Source: Paraburkholderia bonniea (GTDB taxonomy: Bacteria > Pseudomonadota > Gammaproteobacteria > Burkholderiales > Burkholderiaceae). From it: a stretch of 64,000 bases of DNA. Of the stretch, positions 54,912 to 63,881 are shown piece after piece. Numbering within the stretch: position 1 is the first letter of the stretch; each line of letters opens with the position of its first letter. The position numbers and the translations under genes are program-made. The stretch spans positions 434,001 through 498,000 of the forward strand of contig NZ_QPEQ01000002.1 in the NCBI RefSeq assembly GCF_009455625.1, given 5' to 3'. Under the pieces are notes generated by a model. The model saw nothing but the letters and a program-made list of their open reading frames with translations. It ran no database searches and was not told the origin of the DNA.

Positions 54912-56132
54912 TTATTTGTCGATCACCAGATCAGAGCGTGGCGTACTGCAGCACAGCAGCACCATCCCCTGATCTATCTCGCGCTGGCGGATACCGCCCT
55001 GGTGCTTCATCTCGACTTCGCCTGAAACCAGTTTCACCTTGCAGGTGCCGCACATGCCCTGGGTGCACGACGCGGGCAAGCGCAGACCGGCTTGACGTGC
55101 GGCGTCCAGCACGGCCTGGCCGCTGGCGCAGACGATCTCGCGGTGGCTGCGGGTGAAGCTCACGGCAAATGTGGCGATGGTGGTGCTGGCGGTCGTGCTG
55201 GCGGTCGTGCTGGCGGTGGTGGTTTCGGTGGTGCCCGCAATGCCTGCGGTGCTATCTAGCTCAGGTGCGAGCGGTGAAGCCGTCGCGGTGGCGCTCAGCG
55301 TTTCAAACGAAAAACTTTCTTCGTGATACTGCCGGGTATCGAGCCCGCCCTCCTCCAGCAGCGCACGCACGGCTTGCCGGTATGGCGCGGGGCCGCAAAC
55401 GAACACTTCACGCTCAGCAAAATCCGGGGCGATCAGCTTAAGCAGCGGCAAGCTCAGGAAGCCCGTCACGCCAGGCCAGTTGGTGCGCTGCCCCAGCCGT
55501 TCGCACACGAATGAGGTGCGGAACTGGCTCTGGTTCGCGGCGATCAGGTCGAGTTCGCGGGCAAAGATGATGTCGTCGGGCGTGCGCGCGCTGTGCACGA
55601 AAACGATGTCGCGGTCTTCGCTGAGTTCGTGATGCGCGCGGCTCATCGACATCAGCGGAGTAATGCCAGAGCCCGCCGAGAGAAACAAATACTTGCGCGC
55701 CGGATGCCGGGCGCAGGTGAAATCCCCCGCTGGACCAAGCACGCGCACGCTGACGCCTGTTTGCAAGTTGTCGTGCAGCCAGTTCGATACGCGCCCGCCT
55801 GGCACACGCTTCACCGTGATCGAGAGCGTATGGGGCCGAGTCGGTGACGATGAAATCGTGTAACAGCGGTTGAGGGTCACGCCGTCGATTTCAAGCTCAA
55901 GCGTGATGAACTGGCCCGGTTCGAACACAAACGCCCGGCCTTGCGGCGAGCGGAAAAAGAAACTTTTGACGTCGTGGGTTTCCTGCCGCACCTGGCAGCA
56001 CACCAGGCTTTCTTCGTCGTCACTGCTCCAGCGTGCGGGCAGCGTGTCCCAGAAGCGCACCTGGGTCACGCGGCTATGAAACGGTTCAAACAGGCCGGCG
56101 AAGCTCGCCGCATCTGCCGCATCGCGCATCAT
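54912..56132 (-). CDS. gbcB: Glycine betaine demethylase reductase subunit
   Basis: A 406-residue electron-transfer protein: FAD domain (NRCYTISSSP near residue 90), NAD domain (FLSAGSGITPLMSMSR near 155, EREVFVCGPAPYRQAV near 245), and a C-terminal plant-type ferredoxin (Cys-x4-Cys-x2-Cys in SCTQGMCGTC, with the fourth Cys in LLCCSTP). It passes electrons from NADH to the Rieske oxygenase GbcA. A Thr/Ala-rich linker (TTETTTASTTASTT) between NAD and ferredoxin domains is built from a 12-bp tandem repeat and looks like an expansion. ATG at 56132 follows GTGGAG; a longer frame to 56144 is less likely. Confidence 0.9.
   Translation of the reverse strand: MMRDAADAASFAGLFEPFHSRVTQVRFWDTLPARWSSDDEESLVCCQVRQETHDVKSFFFRSPQGRAFVFEPGQFITLELEIDGVTLNRCYTISSSPTRPHTLSITVKRVPGGRVSNWLHDNLQTGVSVRVLGPAGDFTCARHPARKYLFLSAGSGITPLMSMSRAHHELSEDRDIVFVHSARTPDDIIFARELDLIAANQSQFRTSFVCERLGQRTNWPGVTGFLSLPLLKLIAPDFAEREVFVCGPAPYRQAVRALLEEGGLDTRQYHEESFSFETLSATATASPLAPELDSTAGIAGTTETTTASTTASTTASTTIATFAVSFTRSHREIVCASGQAVLDAARQAGLRLPASCTQGMCGTCKVKLVSGEVEMKHQGGIRQREIDQGMVLLCCSTPRSDLVIDK
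55183..55218. repeat. 12-bp tandem repeat in gbcB linker
   Basis: GTGCTGGCGGTC is repeated three times in frame. On the coding strand it reads as Thr-Ala-Ser-Thr units in the linker before the ferredoxin domain. Copy-number changes would keep frame. Confidence 0.85.
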
Positions 56133-56223
56133 CGTTTGCTCCACTTGCCGTTATGGCTTCGCGTTGTGAGGCTGGCTCGCAGCCTGCTCACGGTGCAGGG
56201 CAGCCTGTCTCGCCGGGGGTTGG

Positions 56224-56289
56224 GTGCTGGTGCTGGTGCTGGTCCTGGTGCTGGTCCTGGTCCTGGTGCTGGTCCTGGTGCTGGTGCTT
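56224..56289. repeat. Hexanucleotide repeat (GGTGCT/GGTCCT)n between gbcA and gbcB
   Basis: About eleven head-to-tail copies of GGTGCT or GGTCCT fill 66 bp in the 250-bp gap between the two demethylase genes. It is upstream of the gbcB start and within the likely operon transcript. Confidence 0.9.
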
Positions 56290-56382
56290 GTTGCGTTCAG
56301 GCTCCGGGGTTAAACCTGCGCGGAGCGGATTGAGCATGGCTTCGCGCGCGGCATGACTGCGCCGCGCGGGTCAGTCAACGCG

Positions 56383-57762
56383 TCATTGCGGCACGACGCT
56401 GAGGTGGTGCCGCACGTGGCGGGCGGCACTGGGTGGCCCTTCAAGCGGGGGCTGATTCACGTGATGCGCGTGATTGGCGTGATGCGTCGGGCCCTGCTCC
56501 AGATACGCCGCGAGACGAGCGATATACCAGGCGCTGAATTTTTCAACCAGCCCTTCGGTGTACGGCGAATACGGGCCCGGTTGATATGCGCTGCTCGCTA
56601 CACCGCGCTGCGAATATTCAACCAGCGTCCGGTCCTGGTCATTGGTTGCATGCCACACGGCGGTCAAGTGTTTGACGTCGTAATCAATGCCTTCTTTCGC
56701 GTCGCGGTGCACCAGCCATTTGGTGCGCACCAGCGTTTTTCCTGCTGACAGTGGCAAGACTGAGAACGAGACGATGTGGTCACTCATGAAGTGATGCCAG
56801 GAATTTGGCTGCGTCCAGAACGACAAGCCGCCAAGATCGGCATTGCTGAACTGGCCCAGCAGTTTTTTCGAGGCGATCTTCGCGTCGAGCGTTTGTGATT
56901 CGCCGCTGCGGTCAAGCGGCAGACGCTGGGTGCGAAAGCCGGTGATGTCAGACAGATGTTCGATCTCGGCTGAGGGCAGATTCAGCAGATGCCATTGCGC
57001 GCTGCGCGTAGCACAAGTGCGTTTAAACGCGGCGAGGCCTTCGGCATTCGCTGCGGTGGGCTGATAGCCGAAGCCGTATTCGTAGAGCGAGATCGTGAGT
57101 TCGGGATGATTGGCCACGCAGTGATAGCACTCGCGGTTGTTCTCCATCGTCAGCTTCCAGTTGCCGTCTTCGATGAGATCAACCGTGGCGGCGATCTTGC
57201 AGTTCGCCAGATCGTGCGGCAAGAGATAAGGCTCCATCGCACGGCGCATTTGCGCGAAATCAGTTGGGGGGTGTTCAGCGAGGCAGACAAAAATCAGCCC
57301 AGCGAGGTTTTCGACGTGGACGGTTTTCAGGCTGTGCTTGCAGCGCTCAAAGTGTTCGCCCATGTGCTCGGCAAACATCAGCTCGCCGTTCAGACCGTAG
57401 GTCCAGCTGTGATAAGGGCACACGATATTGCCCAGCGAGCCGCGCTCTTCGTTGCACAGACGCGCACCGCGATGGCGGCAGACGTTATGGAACGCGCGGA
57501 TTTGCAGGTCATCGTCGCGCACGATCAGGATCGAGTCCTGGCCTAATTCGACGGTGATGTAATCACCGGCTTCGGGGATATCCGGCTCGACGGCCACCTG
57601 GATCCAATGCTGCTGGAAGATCGCCTGCATATCTAGCGCGAAAATCGCTTCGCTTAAATAGAACGGCGCTTCGAGGCTGTAACCAGGCTGGCGTCGTTCA
57701 ACCAGAGAGTGAATCTCAGCGGGCAAATTCATCGGTTGCTCCGGGTGGGCGGGGGCCGTCAT
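56383..57762 (-). CDS. gbcA: Glycine betaine demethylase, Rieske oxygenase subunit
   Basis: A 459-residue Rieske non-haem iron oxygenase that demethylates glycine betaine to dimethylglycine and formaldehyde. Rieske ligands are Cys95, His97 (CRHRG) and Cys115, His118 (CPYHSW). The mononuclear iron site lies around MENNRECYHCVANHPE with His214 and His219. A normal-looking catalytic domain ends near residue 425. The C-terminus adds a His-rich tail (HHANHAHHVNQ) not expected in the family. ATG at 57762 has GGAG close; the next ATG (57732) also has one. etfB ends 10 bp upstream of this start. Confidence 0.93.
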   Translation of the reverse strand: MTAPAHPEQPMNLPAEIHSLVERRQPGYSLEAPFYLSEAIFALDMQAIFQQHWIQVAVEPDIPEAGDYITVELGQDSILIVRDDDLQIRAFHNVCRHRGARLCNEERGSLGNIVCPYHSWTYGLNGELMFAEHMGEHFERCKHSLKTVHVENLAGLIFVCLAEHPPTDFAQMRRAMEPYLLPHDLANCKIAATVDLIEDGNWKLTMENNRECYHCVANHPELTISLYEYGFGYQPTAANAEGLAAFKRTCATRSAQWHLLNLPSAEIEHLSDITGFRTQRLPLDRSGESQTLDAKIASKKLLGQFSNADLGGLSFWTQPNSWHHFMSDHIVSFSVLPLSAGKTLVRTKWLVHRDAKEGIDYDVKHLTAVWHATNDQDRTLVEYSQRGVASSAYQPGPYSPYTEGLVEKFSAWYIARLAAYLEQGPTHHANHAHHVNQPPLEGPPSAARHVRHHLSVVPQ

Positions 57763-57772
57763 GGGGCTCCAC

Positions 57773-58633
57773 TTAATAATCAATGAGCTGATGCTCGCGC
57801 AAATAATCAAGGATCACTTGTGCTTTTTCGCTTGAACTGCCTTCTATTACGACACTGCCGCCACGGCTTTCGCTCGTGGTCGCGGACAGCATGCGGGCGT
57901 GGCCCGAGCGCTTCTCAGGTGCGGCCAGTTTTCGTGGCTTCTGGCCTGCTGTAACGAGTGTCCAGGCATCGCTTTCGCTGGTGGGGAGAATGCTCGCTGA
58001 AATGCCTGGCACCGGCGAATGATCGTCGATCACCCCGGCGCGCAGACGGGCATAGGCATAACGCGGCTGGGCCGTGGCAAGCGGATGGATGGCCACGACG
58101 GCGGGCAGCGTGACACTGATTGCGCGGCGCCGGCCCTTGGGCAAAAACTGGCGGGCATGCAAACGGCTCATTCGGCTCACCTGACTCACCTGACTCACCT
58201 GACTCATCTGGCTCAGGCTGGCCGGGTCATGGCTGACGCTGACGTCGACCACCGCGCTCAGTAATGGATAGTCGAGTGCGGTGGCGAGCTGGTATGGCAG
58301 CAGGCCGCTATCGAATGCGCCTTCGGCACAGGTGCCGGTCAATACCAGGTCGTAGCCTTGCACGCGTGCGGCGAACAGTGCCGCGAGATCGCAACACGAT
58401 GGCTCGCAGGCCAGCACTTCGATTCGTGCCGCGCCCAGCGCTAGATAGTCTTCTAGTGCAGTGTCCGCTGGGTCACCGGCATGCAGCACATCCAGATGCG
58501 CGTCGTGTTGCTGCGCCAGGTGGCGGGCGATCTCAAGGGCAGCGGCGTCGTTGCGGCTATAGCGCTGCGTGCCGTTGAGCGGGTGACGTCCCAGCGAAAC
58601 CAGCACGGCGATGTGTTGCAGCGCGTGGCTCAT
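57773..58633 (-). CDS. etfB: Electron transfer flavoprotein beta subunit-like protein
   Basis: A 286-residue ETF beta-type protein. Residues about 5-110 have the ETF fold (HIAVLVSLGRHPLNG, YDLVLTGTCAEGAFDSGLLPYQLAT). It pairs with the downstream-coded alpha protein and likely takes electrons from dimethylglycine demethylase. An insert of SQV repeats (about residues 140-158) is encoded by 9-bp tandem repeats. The C-terminus is long and polar. AGGAG precedes ATG at 58633, which overlaps the alpha gene stop by 4 bp (ATGA), so translation is coupled. Confidence 0.85.
   Translation of the reverse strand: MSHALQHIAVLVSLGRHPLNGTQRYSRNDAAALEIARHLAQQHDAHLDVLHAGDPADTALEDYLALGAARIEVLACEPSCCDLAALFAARVQGYDLVLTGTCAEGAFDSGLLPYQLATALDYPLLSAVVDVSVSHDPASLSQMSQVSQVSQVSRMSRLHARQFLPKGRRRAISVTLPAVVAIHPLATAQPRYAYARLRAGVIDDHSPVPGISASILPTSESDAWTLVTAGQKPRKLAAPEKRSGHARMLSATTSESRGGSVVIEGSSSEKAQVILDYLREHQLIDY
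58172..58216. repeat. 9-bp tandem repeat inside etfB
   Basis: About five copies of CTGACTCAC and close variants lie in frame and code for Ser-Gln-Val/Met units on the minus strand. Confidence 0.85.
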
Positions 58634-59892
58634 GCGGCAGCTCCTTCGAGCACGCTGGCCTGTCCTGGCGCAGATGCGGGCGTAGCTGTAGTTGTAGCTG
58701 TAAGCACAGCGCTTGCAGGCAAGGGCGGTGCCGTTGGTCCGCTTTGCGCCCTGGTCTTGGCGCTGGCGAGCGCGTCGAGCAGCGCGGCCATCAGCGTCTG
58801 GGCATCGTCGATGATGGTCAGGTTCGCGCGCTTGACCATCGGTGCGCTGCTGTCGAGATTCACGGCGATCACATGACGGCAATCTTTGATGCCCTGCAAA
58901 TGCTGGACTGCGCCAGAGATGCCGAATGCGATCACCACGCTGGCTTCGACCGTGGTGCCCGTCGCGCCAATCTGCCGCTCGCGGCTGAAGTGGCCGTTAT
59001 CAACGGCAACTCGGCTGGCACCGATGGCCGCGCCGAATGCGCTTGCGAGTGCTTCGAAGCTGCTGATGTCGGTCACGCCATGGCCCGCGGAGACGATGAA
59101 ATCGGCTTCGGCCAGCGCTAGCTGGGCCACATCCACCTCTTCGATGCCGTGATCCTGATAGGCCGCGTGATGTGTGCCGCGTGGCGTGACGCCAGCGAGT
59201 TCGATGCGCTCGCCCGCGCCAGCAAACGGCAAACGTGTATCGACCGTGCCCGGTTCAAGCAGGATCAGAGTCGGTAATGCACGGCTCGCCAGATGTTGCT
59301 GCGCCTGAACATAAACACTCACGTGCGATGCATCCAGTTCAACCACATGACAGGCGATGCTCACCCCCGCCGAAGCCGCGAAGCGGCGGCCAAGATCGCC
59401 TGTGCCGGTCAGCGTATCGGGCATCAGGATATGCGCCGGGTCGATCTGCGCAACGCAGGCAACAAGCGTTTGCAAGGCGTGCTCGGGCCTGAACGCGCGA
59501 GTGTCGAAGTCTGGCAGCACGATGACTTTGTCCGCGCCAAGCGCAGCCGCATCGTCTTTCAGTTCGCCGAACACCAGTAGAACCACTTGAGTGCTGGCGT
59601 CAGCAATCAGCGCCGCTGCGGCGCAAACCTGGCGGGCGTGCTCGTCGAGCCCACCCCGTTCGCTCTGCACCACGGCCAGAAGCGCGCGCTGTGGTGCGGT
59701 AGATGTGCGGCGTGGTTTCGCTGCGGGGTGTTGACCGGTGTGGCTTGTTTGATGCGCTTGATGCGCTTGATTCTCTTGATACGTGCCTGGCTCACCGGCA
59801 CTGGACAGCGCGCCTAACGTGATGCGTCGCAGCCCTCCGGAAGTGAGCACATAAGGCCGGCGTGGATTGATACGTTTAAGCGGGGCATTCAT
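58630..59892 (-). CDS. etfA: Electron transfer flavoprotein alpha subunit-like protein
   Basis: A 420-residue ETF alpha-type protein. The C-terminal FAD domain is clear: SRERQIGATGTTVEASVVIAFGISGAVQHLQG, then VIAVNLDSSAPMVKRANLTIIDD. The N-terminal half has an inserted polar stretch (NQAHQAHQTSHTGQH) near residues 38-55, encoded by a 9-bp repeat, that typical subunits lack. It forms a heterodimer with the adjacent beta protein and is likely to carry electrons from DgcA/DgcB. The gene lies between dgcB (3 bp away) and etfB. Confidence 0.88.
   Translation of the reverse strand: MNAPLKRINPRRPYVLTSGGLRRITLGALSSAGEPGTYQENQAHQAHQTSHTGQHPAAKPRRTSTAPQRALLAVVQSERGGLDEHARQVCAAAALIADASTQVVLLVFGELKDDAAALGADKVIVLPDFDTRAFRPEHALQTLVACVAQIDPAHILMPDTLTGTGDLGRRFAASAGVSIACHVVELDASHVSVYVQAQQHLASRALPTLILLEPGTVDTRLPFAGAGERIELAGVTPRGTHHAAYQDHGIEEVDVAQLALAEADFIVSAGHGVTDISSFEALASAFGAAIGASRVAVDNGHFSRERQIGATGTTVEASVVIAFGISGAVQHLQGIKDCRHVIAVNLDSSAPMVKRANLTIIDDAQTLMAALLDALASAKTRAQSGPTAPPLPASAVLTATTTATPASAPGQASVLEGAAA
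59748..59782. repeat. 9-bp tandem repeat inside etfA
   Basis: GCTTGATGC-type units repeat about four times and code for the His/Gln/Ala-rich insert near residue 40 of EtfA. Confidence 0.75.
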
Positions 59893-59895
59893 GAT

Positions 59896-61815
59896 TCACT
59901 CCAGCGCGGCGGCGACGAGTTCAGCGAGATCGAGGACTTCCGGGCGAGGCCCAACCACGCCTTCAAGCATCGCGGTGCAGTTCGGGCAGCCCACTACGAC
60001 GACTTCGGCACCGATGGCGCGGGCATCGGCGATGCGGATATCCGGGATGCGTTGCTTGCCGGGAATATCGCTTAGCGGTGCACCTCCGCCACCGCCGCAG
60101 CAACGGCCGCGCTGGCCATGTCGAGGCATTTCACTTACCTGAATACCGATATGCCTGAGCAAGGCGCGCGGCGCTTCGGTCTCGTCGTTATAGCGCGCGA
60201 GGTAACAGGGGTCGTGATACGTGATGCGCTGCTCGCGCCAGACATCAAGCGCTTTTGGTGTGAGCCGCCCTTCGGCTGCCAGCGCGGCGAGCAGGCTGCT
60301 GTGATGCAGCACGCTAAAGCGCGAGCCAAGGCCGCGATATTCATGGCGCAGGCTGTGCAGCACGTGCGGGTCGGCGGTCACGATGCGTTTGAAGTCGAGC
60401 GTGGCCAGCGTGCTGGCGAGGCGTTTGGCGAGCTGCTGAAACGTCGCTTCATCGCCCAGACGGCGCGCGAGATCCCCGGTATCGCTTTCGACGCTGCCCA
60501 GCAGCGCGTAATCCACTCCCGCGTGGTTCAGCACCTTGAGCAACGCGCGCAAGCTGCGTTGGTAACGCAGATCGAATGCACCTTCGCCCGCCACCAGCAG
60601 CACATCCACCGGCTTGCCCGGTTGCGCGATGGGTGCTTGCAGATCCACGGCCCAGTCGTACCGCGCGGCGTTGTCGTAGCCGCCTGCGGTGCCGGTCTCG
60701 CGCAGGTTGGCCAGCACTTGTGGCCCCTTGCCTGGCACCTCGCCGAGCGTGAGCGTCTGGTTGCGGCGCATATCGACGATTGCATCCACATGCTCAATCA
60801 GCATCGGGCATTCATGCACGCACGCGCGGCAGGTGGTGCAGGACCAGATCGTGTCGGCTTCGATCAGCGTGGACACCAGCGCACGATCAGGCCCACCCTG
60901 GTGCTGGCCTGGCGCGATGCCGGGGGTCGGGCTGCCAGCATAGGCGGCGTCGCTGCCGCCCACCATTCCGCTCACCAGATCCTGAATCAGCTTCTTGGGA
61001 TTGAGCGGCTGCCCTGCTGCGAATGCAGGGCAAGCCGCTTCGCATTTGCCGCACTGCACGCACGCATCGAAACTGAGCAGTTGGTTCCAGCGAAATTCGG
61101 CAGGCTGGCCCACACCGTATTCACCTGCCGCGAGTGCCGGGGTTTTCAGCGCGGTGGGCGGCGTCGCGCTAGCGGGCCAATACGCCGACCGGGCAAAGCG
61201 CTCCTGACGTGGATGAAATGCCAGATGCAGCAGGCCCGCCAGCGCATGCTTCATCGGCCCGCCGCGCGCCGCGCCGAAAGTCAGCGCATACGCACCTGTT
61301 GCGAGCAGCAGCGCACACAGCAGCGCCAGCGCGCCGGACATCACCTGCGCTGGCAACGCCACCAGCAAGCCGAGCCCAAGTGCGAATGCGCCCAGCCACA
61401 GCGGCAAGGTATTCCATGGCCCGCGCGACAGCCGCGCCGGAGCGCCTGTTGTGCCATGACGGCGATACCAGACGCAAGCCACGCCCACCAGCATCACCAG
61501 CACCGCCAGCAAGATCAGCCGGTCGAGCCAGGGCGAATACAGCGCGAAACCGTAATTGATCCAGACCAGCGCGAACGCGGCAATCGCTCCGCCTGCGGTG
61601 GCCACGTGAGTGCGGGCGATAAACGGCTCGCGCGCGACCACGTGATGCAGATCGACAAAGTAGCGTTTGGGGATGGTCAGTAGATGACGCCAGCCGAGCA
61701 TGCCGGGTTCGGTCGCGCGGCCAGCCCGCCAGTACGCAGCGCGGCGGGCCACCGCCCACGCCAGGCTGGCGACTGACAGCCACAACAGCAGCGTGATGAG
61801 AAACGCAGGCTGCAT
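59896..61815 (-). CDS. dgcB: Dimethylglycine demethylation iron-sulfur protein
   Basis: A 639-residue membrane iron-sulfur protein. Six or so hydrophobic segments fill residues 1-185. Two ferredoxin-like clusters follow: Cys252, Cys255, Cys258 and Cys262 (CVQCGKCEAACP) and CTTCRACVHECP (about residues 335-346). The C-terminal half has CCG-type domains (HDPCYLARYN, GRCCGGGGGA, VVGCPNC) as in heterodisulfide-reductase-like proteins. With DgcA and the ETF pair it moves electrons from dimethylglycine oxidation to the quinone pool. AAGGA precedes ATG at 61815, just 2 bp after the dgcA stop codon, so the genes are translationally coupled. Confidence 0.9.
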   Translation of the reverse strand: MQPAFLITLLLWLSVASLAWAVARRAAYWRAGRATEPGMLGWRHLLTIPKRYFVDLHHVVAREPFIARTHVATAGGAIAAFALVWINYGFALYSPWLDRLILLAVLVMLVGVACVWYRRHGTTGAPARLSRGPWNTLPLWLGAFALGLGLLVALPAQVMSGALALLCALLLATGAYALTFGAARGGPMKHALAGLLHLAFHPRQERFARSAYWPASATPPTALKTPALAAGEYGVGQPAEFRWNQLLSFDACVQCGKCEAACPAFAAGQPLNPKKLIQDLVSGMVGGSDAAYAGSPTPGIAPGQHQGGPDRALVSTLIEADTIWSCTTCRACVHECPMLIEHVDAIVDMRRNQTLTLGEVPGKGPQVLANLRETGTAGGYDNAARYDWAVDLQAPIAQPGKPVDVLLVAGEGAFDLRYQRSLRALLKVLNHAGVDYALLGSVESDTGDLARRLGDEATFQQLAKRLASTLATLDFKRIVTADPHVLHSLRHEYRGLGSRFSVLHHSSLLAALAAEGRLTPKALDVWREQRITYHDPCYLARYNDETEAPRALLRHIGIQVSEMPRHGQRGRCCGGGGGAPLSDIPGKQRIPDIRIADARAIGAEVVVVGCPNCTAMLEGVVGPRPEVLDLAELVAAALE

Positions 61816-61817
61816 GG

Positions 61818-63881
61818 TTAAAAATCCTTGCAAAGCCGCAGCGCATCGTAAATCGCGCCGTGGATGTTATGCATCGAGATGCAGTCGCCAACCCGGAACA
61901 GCAGGAAGCGGCCAGCGCCAAGGGGTTCGGCCAGCGCGGGCTGCGGCTGCGCGGCAAACAGTGCCTGCACATCGGTCTGGCCATGGTTCAGCGCTTCGGG
62001 CTTGAGCGCCCAGTACAGCGCGTCGTTGGGTGTGCTGCCGTTTTCGATCACCACCTGATCGACCACCCGCTCTTCCTGTTCTTCGGTGTATTCATTGCGC
62101 AGCACCGCGATCTTTTTTCCGCCCTCTTCATAGACCCGGTCCAGCCAATAGTTAGGCGTATGGATCACACCGAGTGCATACAGGCGGCGATAAAAAATCG
62201 GGAAGGTGGTGCCGCCAACGTCATCGGCCACCTTCACGTCGGGCGTGACGATCTCGACTTGCGAACCACGGCTGGCAATGTAATCCGCCACGCCCGCACC
62301 GGCATGAGTGCTCACGCCGTCGTACACCAGCACGTTCGGCTGCAGCTCGACGTTGCCCGCCAGTACGTCCCACGCGCTAACGGCAAGACCTTGCTCGACG
62401 CCCCAGCCCGGCACTTGCTGCATAAAGCTCGAACCGCCCGTGGCCAGCACCACGATGTCCGGCTTCTGCGCAAGAATCGTCGCGGCGTTAGCTTCGACCC
62501 CCAGGTGGCGCACCACGCCAAGGCGTTTCGTTTCCATCTCGAACCAGCGCACGATGCCTGCCATCTGCTCGCGCTGCGGTGCTTTGGCCGCGAGCATGAT
62601 CTGCCCGCCAACCGTCTGCGCTTTTTCGAACAGCACCACGTCATGGCCACGCAACCGCGCGACGCGTGCCGCCTCAAGGCCTGCGGGCCCCGCGCCCACC
62701 ACCACGACTTTGCGCTTTGGCCCGCCTGAACGGGCAATCACATGCGGCATCGTGGCTTCGCGCGAGGTCGCGGCGTTTTGCACGCACAGCACATCGAGCC
62801 CGTTGTACTGACGGTCGATGCAGTAATTAGCGCCGACGCATTGTTTGATCTCGTCTTCGCGGCCATCGCGGATCTTGATGACCAGATGCGGGTCCGCCAT
62901 CTGAGCCCGGGTCATGCCAACCAGATCAACCATGCCGCTGGCCAGCAAGCGTTCCGCCTGGCTCGCATCACGAATGCTTTGCGCGTGCATCACCGGCAGC
63001 TTCACCACTGATTTGATCCCCGCGGCGAGATGGACGAATGGCTCAGGTGGCAACGCCATCGGCGGCATACAGTTGGCCAGCGTGTTGTGCGTATCGGCAC
63101 CGGAGCCAATCACGCCGAGGTAATCAACCAGGCCGGTTTCGGCCATGGCCTGGGCAATCTCCTTGAGCTGCGCGTGATCGAGCCCATCCTCATGAAACTC
63201 GTCGCCGCACATGCGCAGCCCGATGCAGAAATCTGGACCTACGGCCTCGCGCACCGCGTGCAGCACCTCGGTGCCAAAGCGCAAACGGTTGCGCAACGAG
63301 CCACCCCATTCATCGTGACGGAAGTTGGTGCGCGGGCTCCAGAACTGGTCGATCAGATGCTGGTGTGCCGCTGAGATTTCGATGCCATCCATCCCAGCTT
63401 GCTGCACCCGTTTCGCGGCGGCGGCGAAATCGCTGATGATGCGGCGGATTTCCTCGACCTCAATGCTCTTCGCGTTACCCCGGTGCACCGGCTCACGCAC
63501 GCCGGAAGGTGATACCAGATGCGGCCAGTGCTCGCCATGAAATGCGGAGCGGCGTCCCATATGCGTGGCCTGGATCATGATCTTCGCGCCATGACGATGC
63601 ATCGCTTCAGTCAGACGGGCGAGCGGATCAATGATCTGGTCGGTCGCAAGATTGACCGATTTCCACCAGCCTTGCGGGCTATCCAGCGACACCGGGCTGG
63701 AACCGCCACAGATCGCAAGGCCGACACCGCCTTTGGCTTTTTCTTCGTAGTAGCGCAAGTAGCGCTCGCCAGGCAAACCACCTGGTTCGGCATAAACCTC
63801 CGCATGCGCGGTGCTGACGATGCGGTTGCGCAGGGTCAACTGATTCAGCGTCAGGGGTTTGAAGAGATTCGGGTAGCGCAT
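61818..63881 (-). CDS. dgcA: Dimethylglycine demethylase flavoprotein
   Basis: A 687-residue enzyme of the old-yellow/trimethylamine dehydrogenase type that converts dimethylglycine to sarcosine and formaldehyde. Residues 1-345 form the FMN TIM barrel (THMGRRSAFHGEHWPH near 107-121; GIEISAAHQHLIDQFWSPRTN near 166-186). The Fe-S segment has Cys348, Cys354 and Cys366, but Ala351 stands where a fourth Cys is expected. The nucleotide-binding domain starts at GAGPAG (396-401). It is the first gene of the betaine catabolic run. AAGG stands before the ATG. Confidence 0.9.
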   Translation of the reverse strand: MRYPNLFKPLTLNQLTLRNRIVSTAHAEVYAEPGGLPGERYLRYYEEKAKGGVGLAICGGSSPVSLDSPQGWWKSVNLATDQIIDPLARLTEAMHRHGAKIMIQATHMGRRSAFHGEHWPHLVSPSGVREPVHRGNAKSIEVEEIRRIISDFAAAAKRVQQAGMDGIEISAAHQHLIDQFWSPRTNFRHDEWGGSLRNRLRFGTEVLHAVREAVGPDFCIGLRMCGDEFHEDGLDHAQLKEIAQAMAETGLVDYLGVIGSGADTHNTLANCMPPMALPPEPFVHLAAGIKSVVKLPVMHAQSIRDASQAERLLASGMVDLVGMTRAQMADPHLVIKIRDGREDEIKQCVGANYCIDRQYNGLDVLCVQNAATSREATMPHVIARSGGPKRKVVVVGAGPAGLEAARVARLRGHDVVLFEKAQTVGGQIMLAAKAPQREQMAGIVRWFEMETKRLGVVRHLGVEANAATILAQKPDIVVLATGGSSFMQQVPGWGVEQGLAVSAWDVLAGNVELQPNVLVYDGVSTHAGAGVADYIASRGSQVEIVTPDVKVADDVGGTTFPIFYRRLYALGVIHTPNYWLDRVYEEGGKKIAVLRNEYTEEQEERVVDQVVIENGSTPNDALYWALKPEALNHGQTDVQALFAAQPQPALAEPLGAGRFLLFRVGDCISMHNIHGAIYDALRLCKDF

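Noticed and set aside
60118..61683. Plus-strand 521-codon frame opposite dgcB
   Set aside because: It is a shadow of a GC-rich gene; dgcB has full cysteine motifs, coupling to dgcA and normal length.
61860..62729. Plus-strand 289-codon frame opposite dgcA
   Set aside because: Antisense shadow; dgcA motifs are clear on the minus strand.
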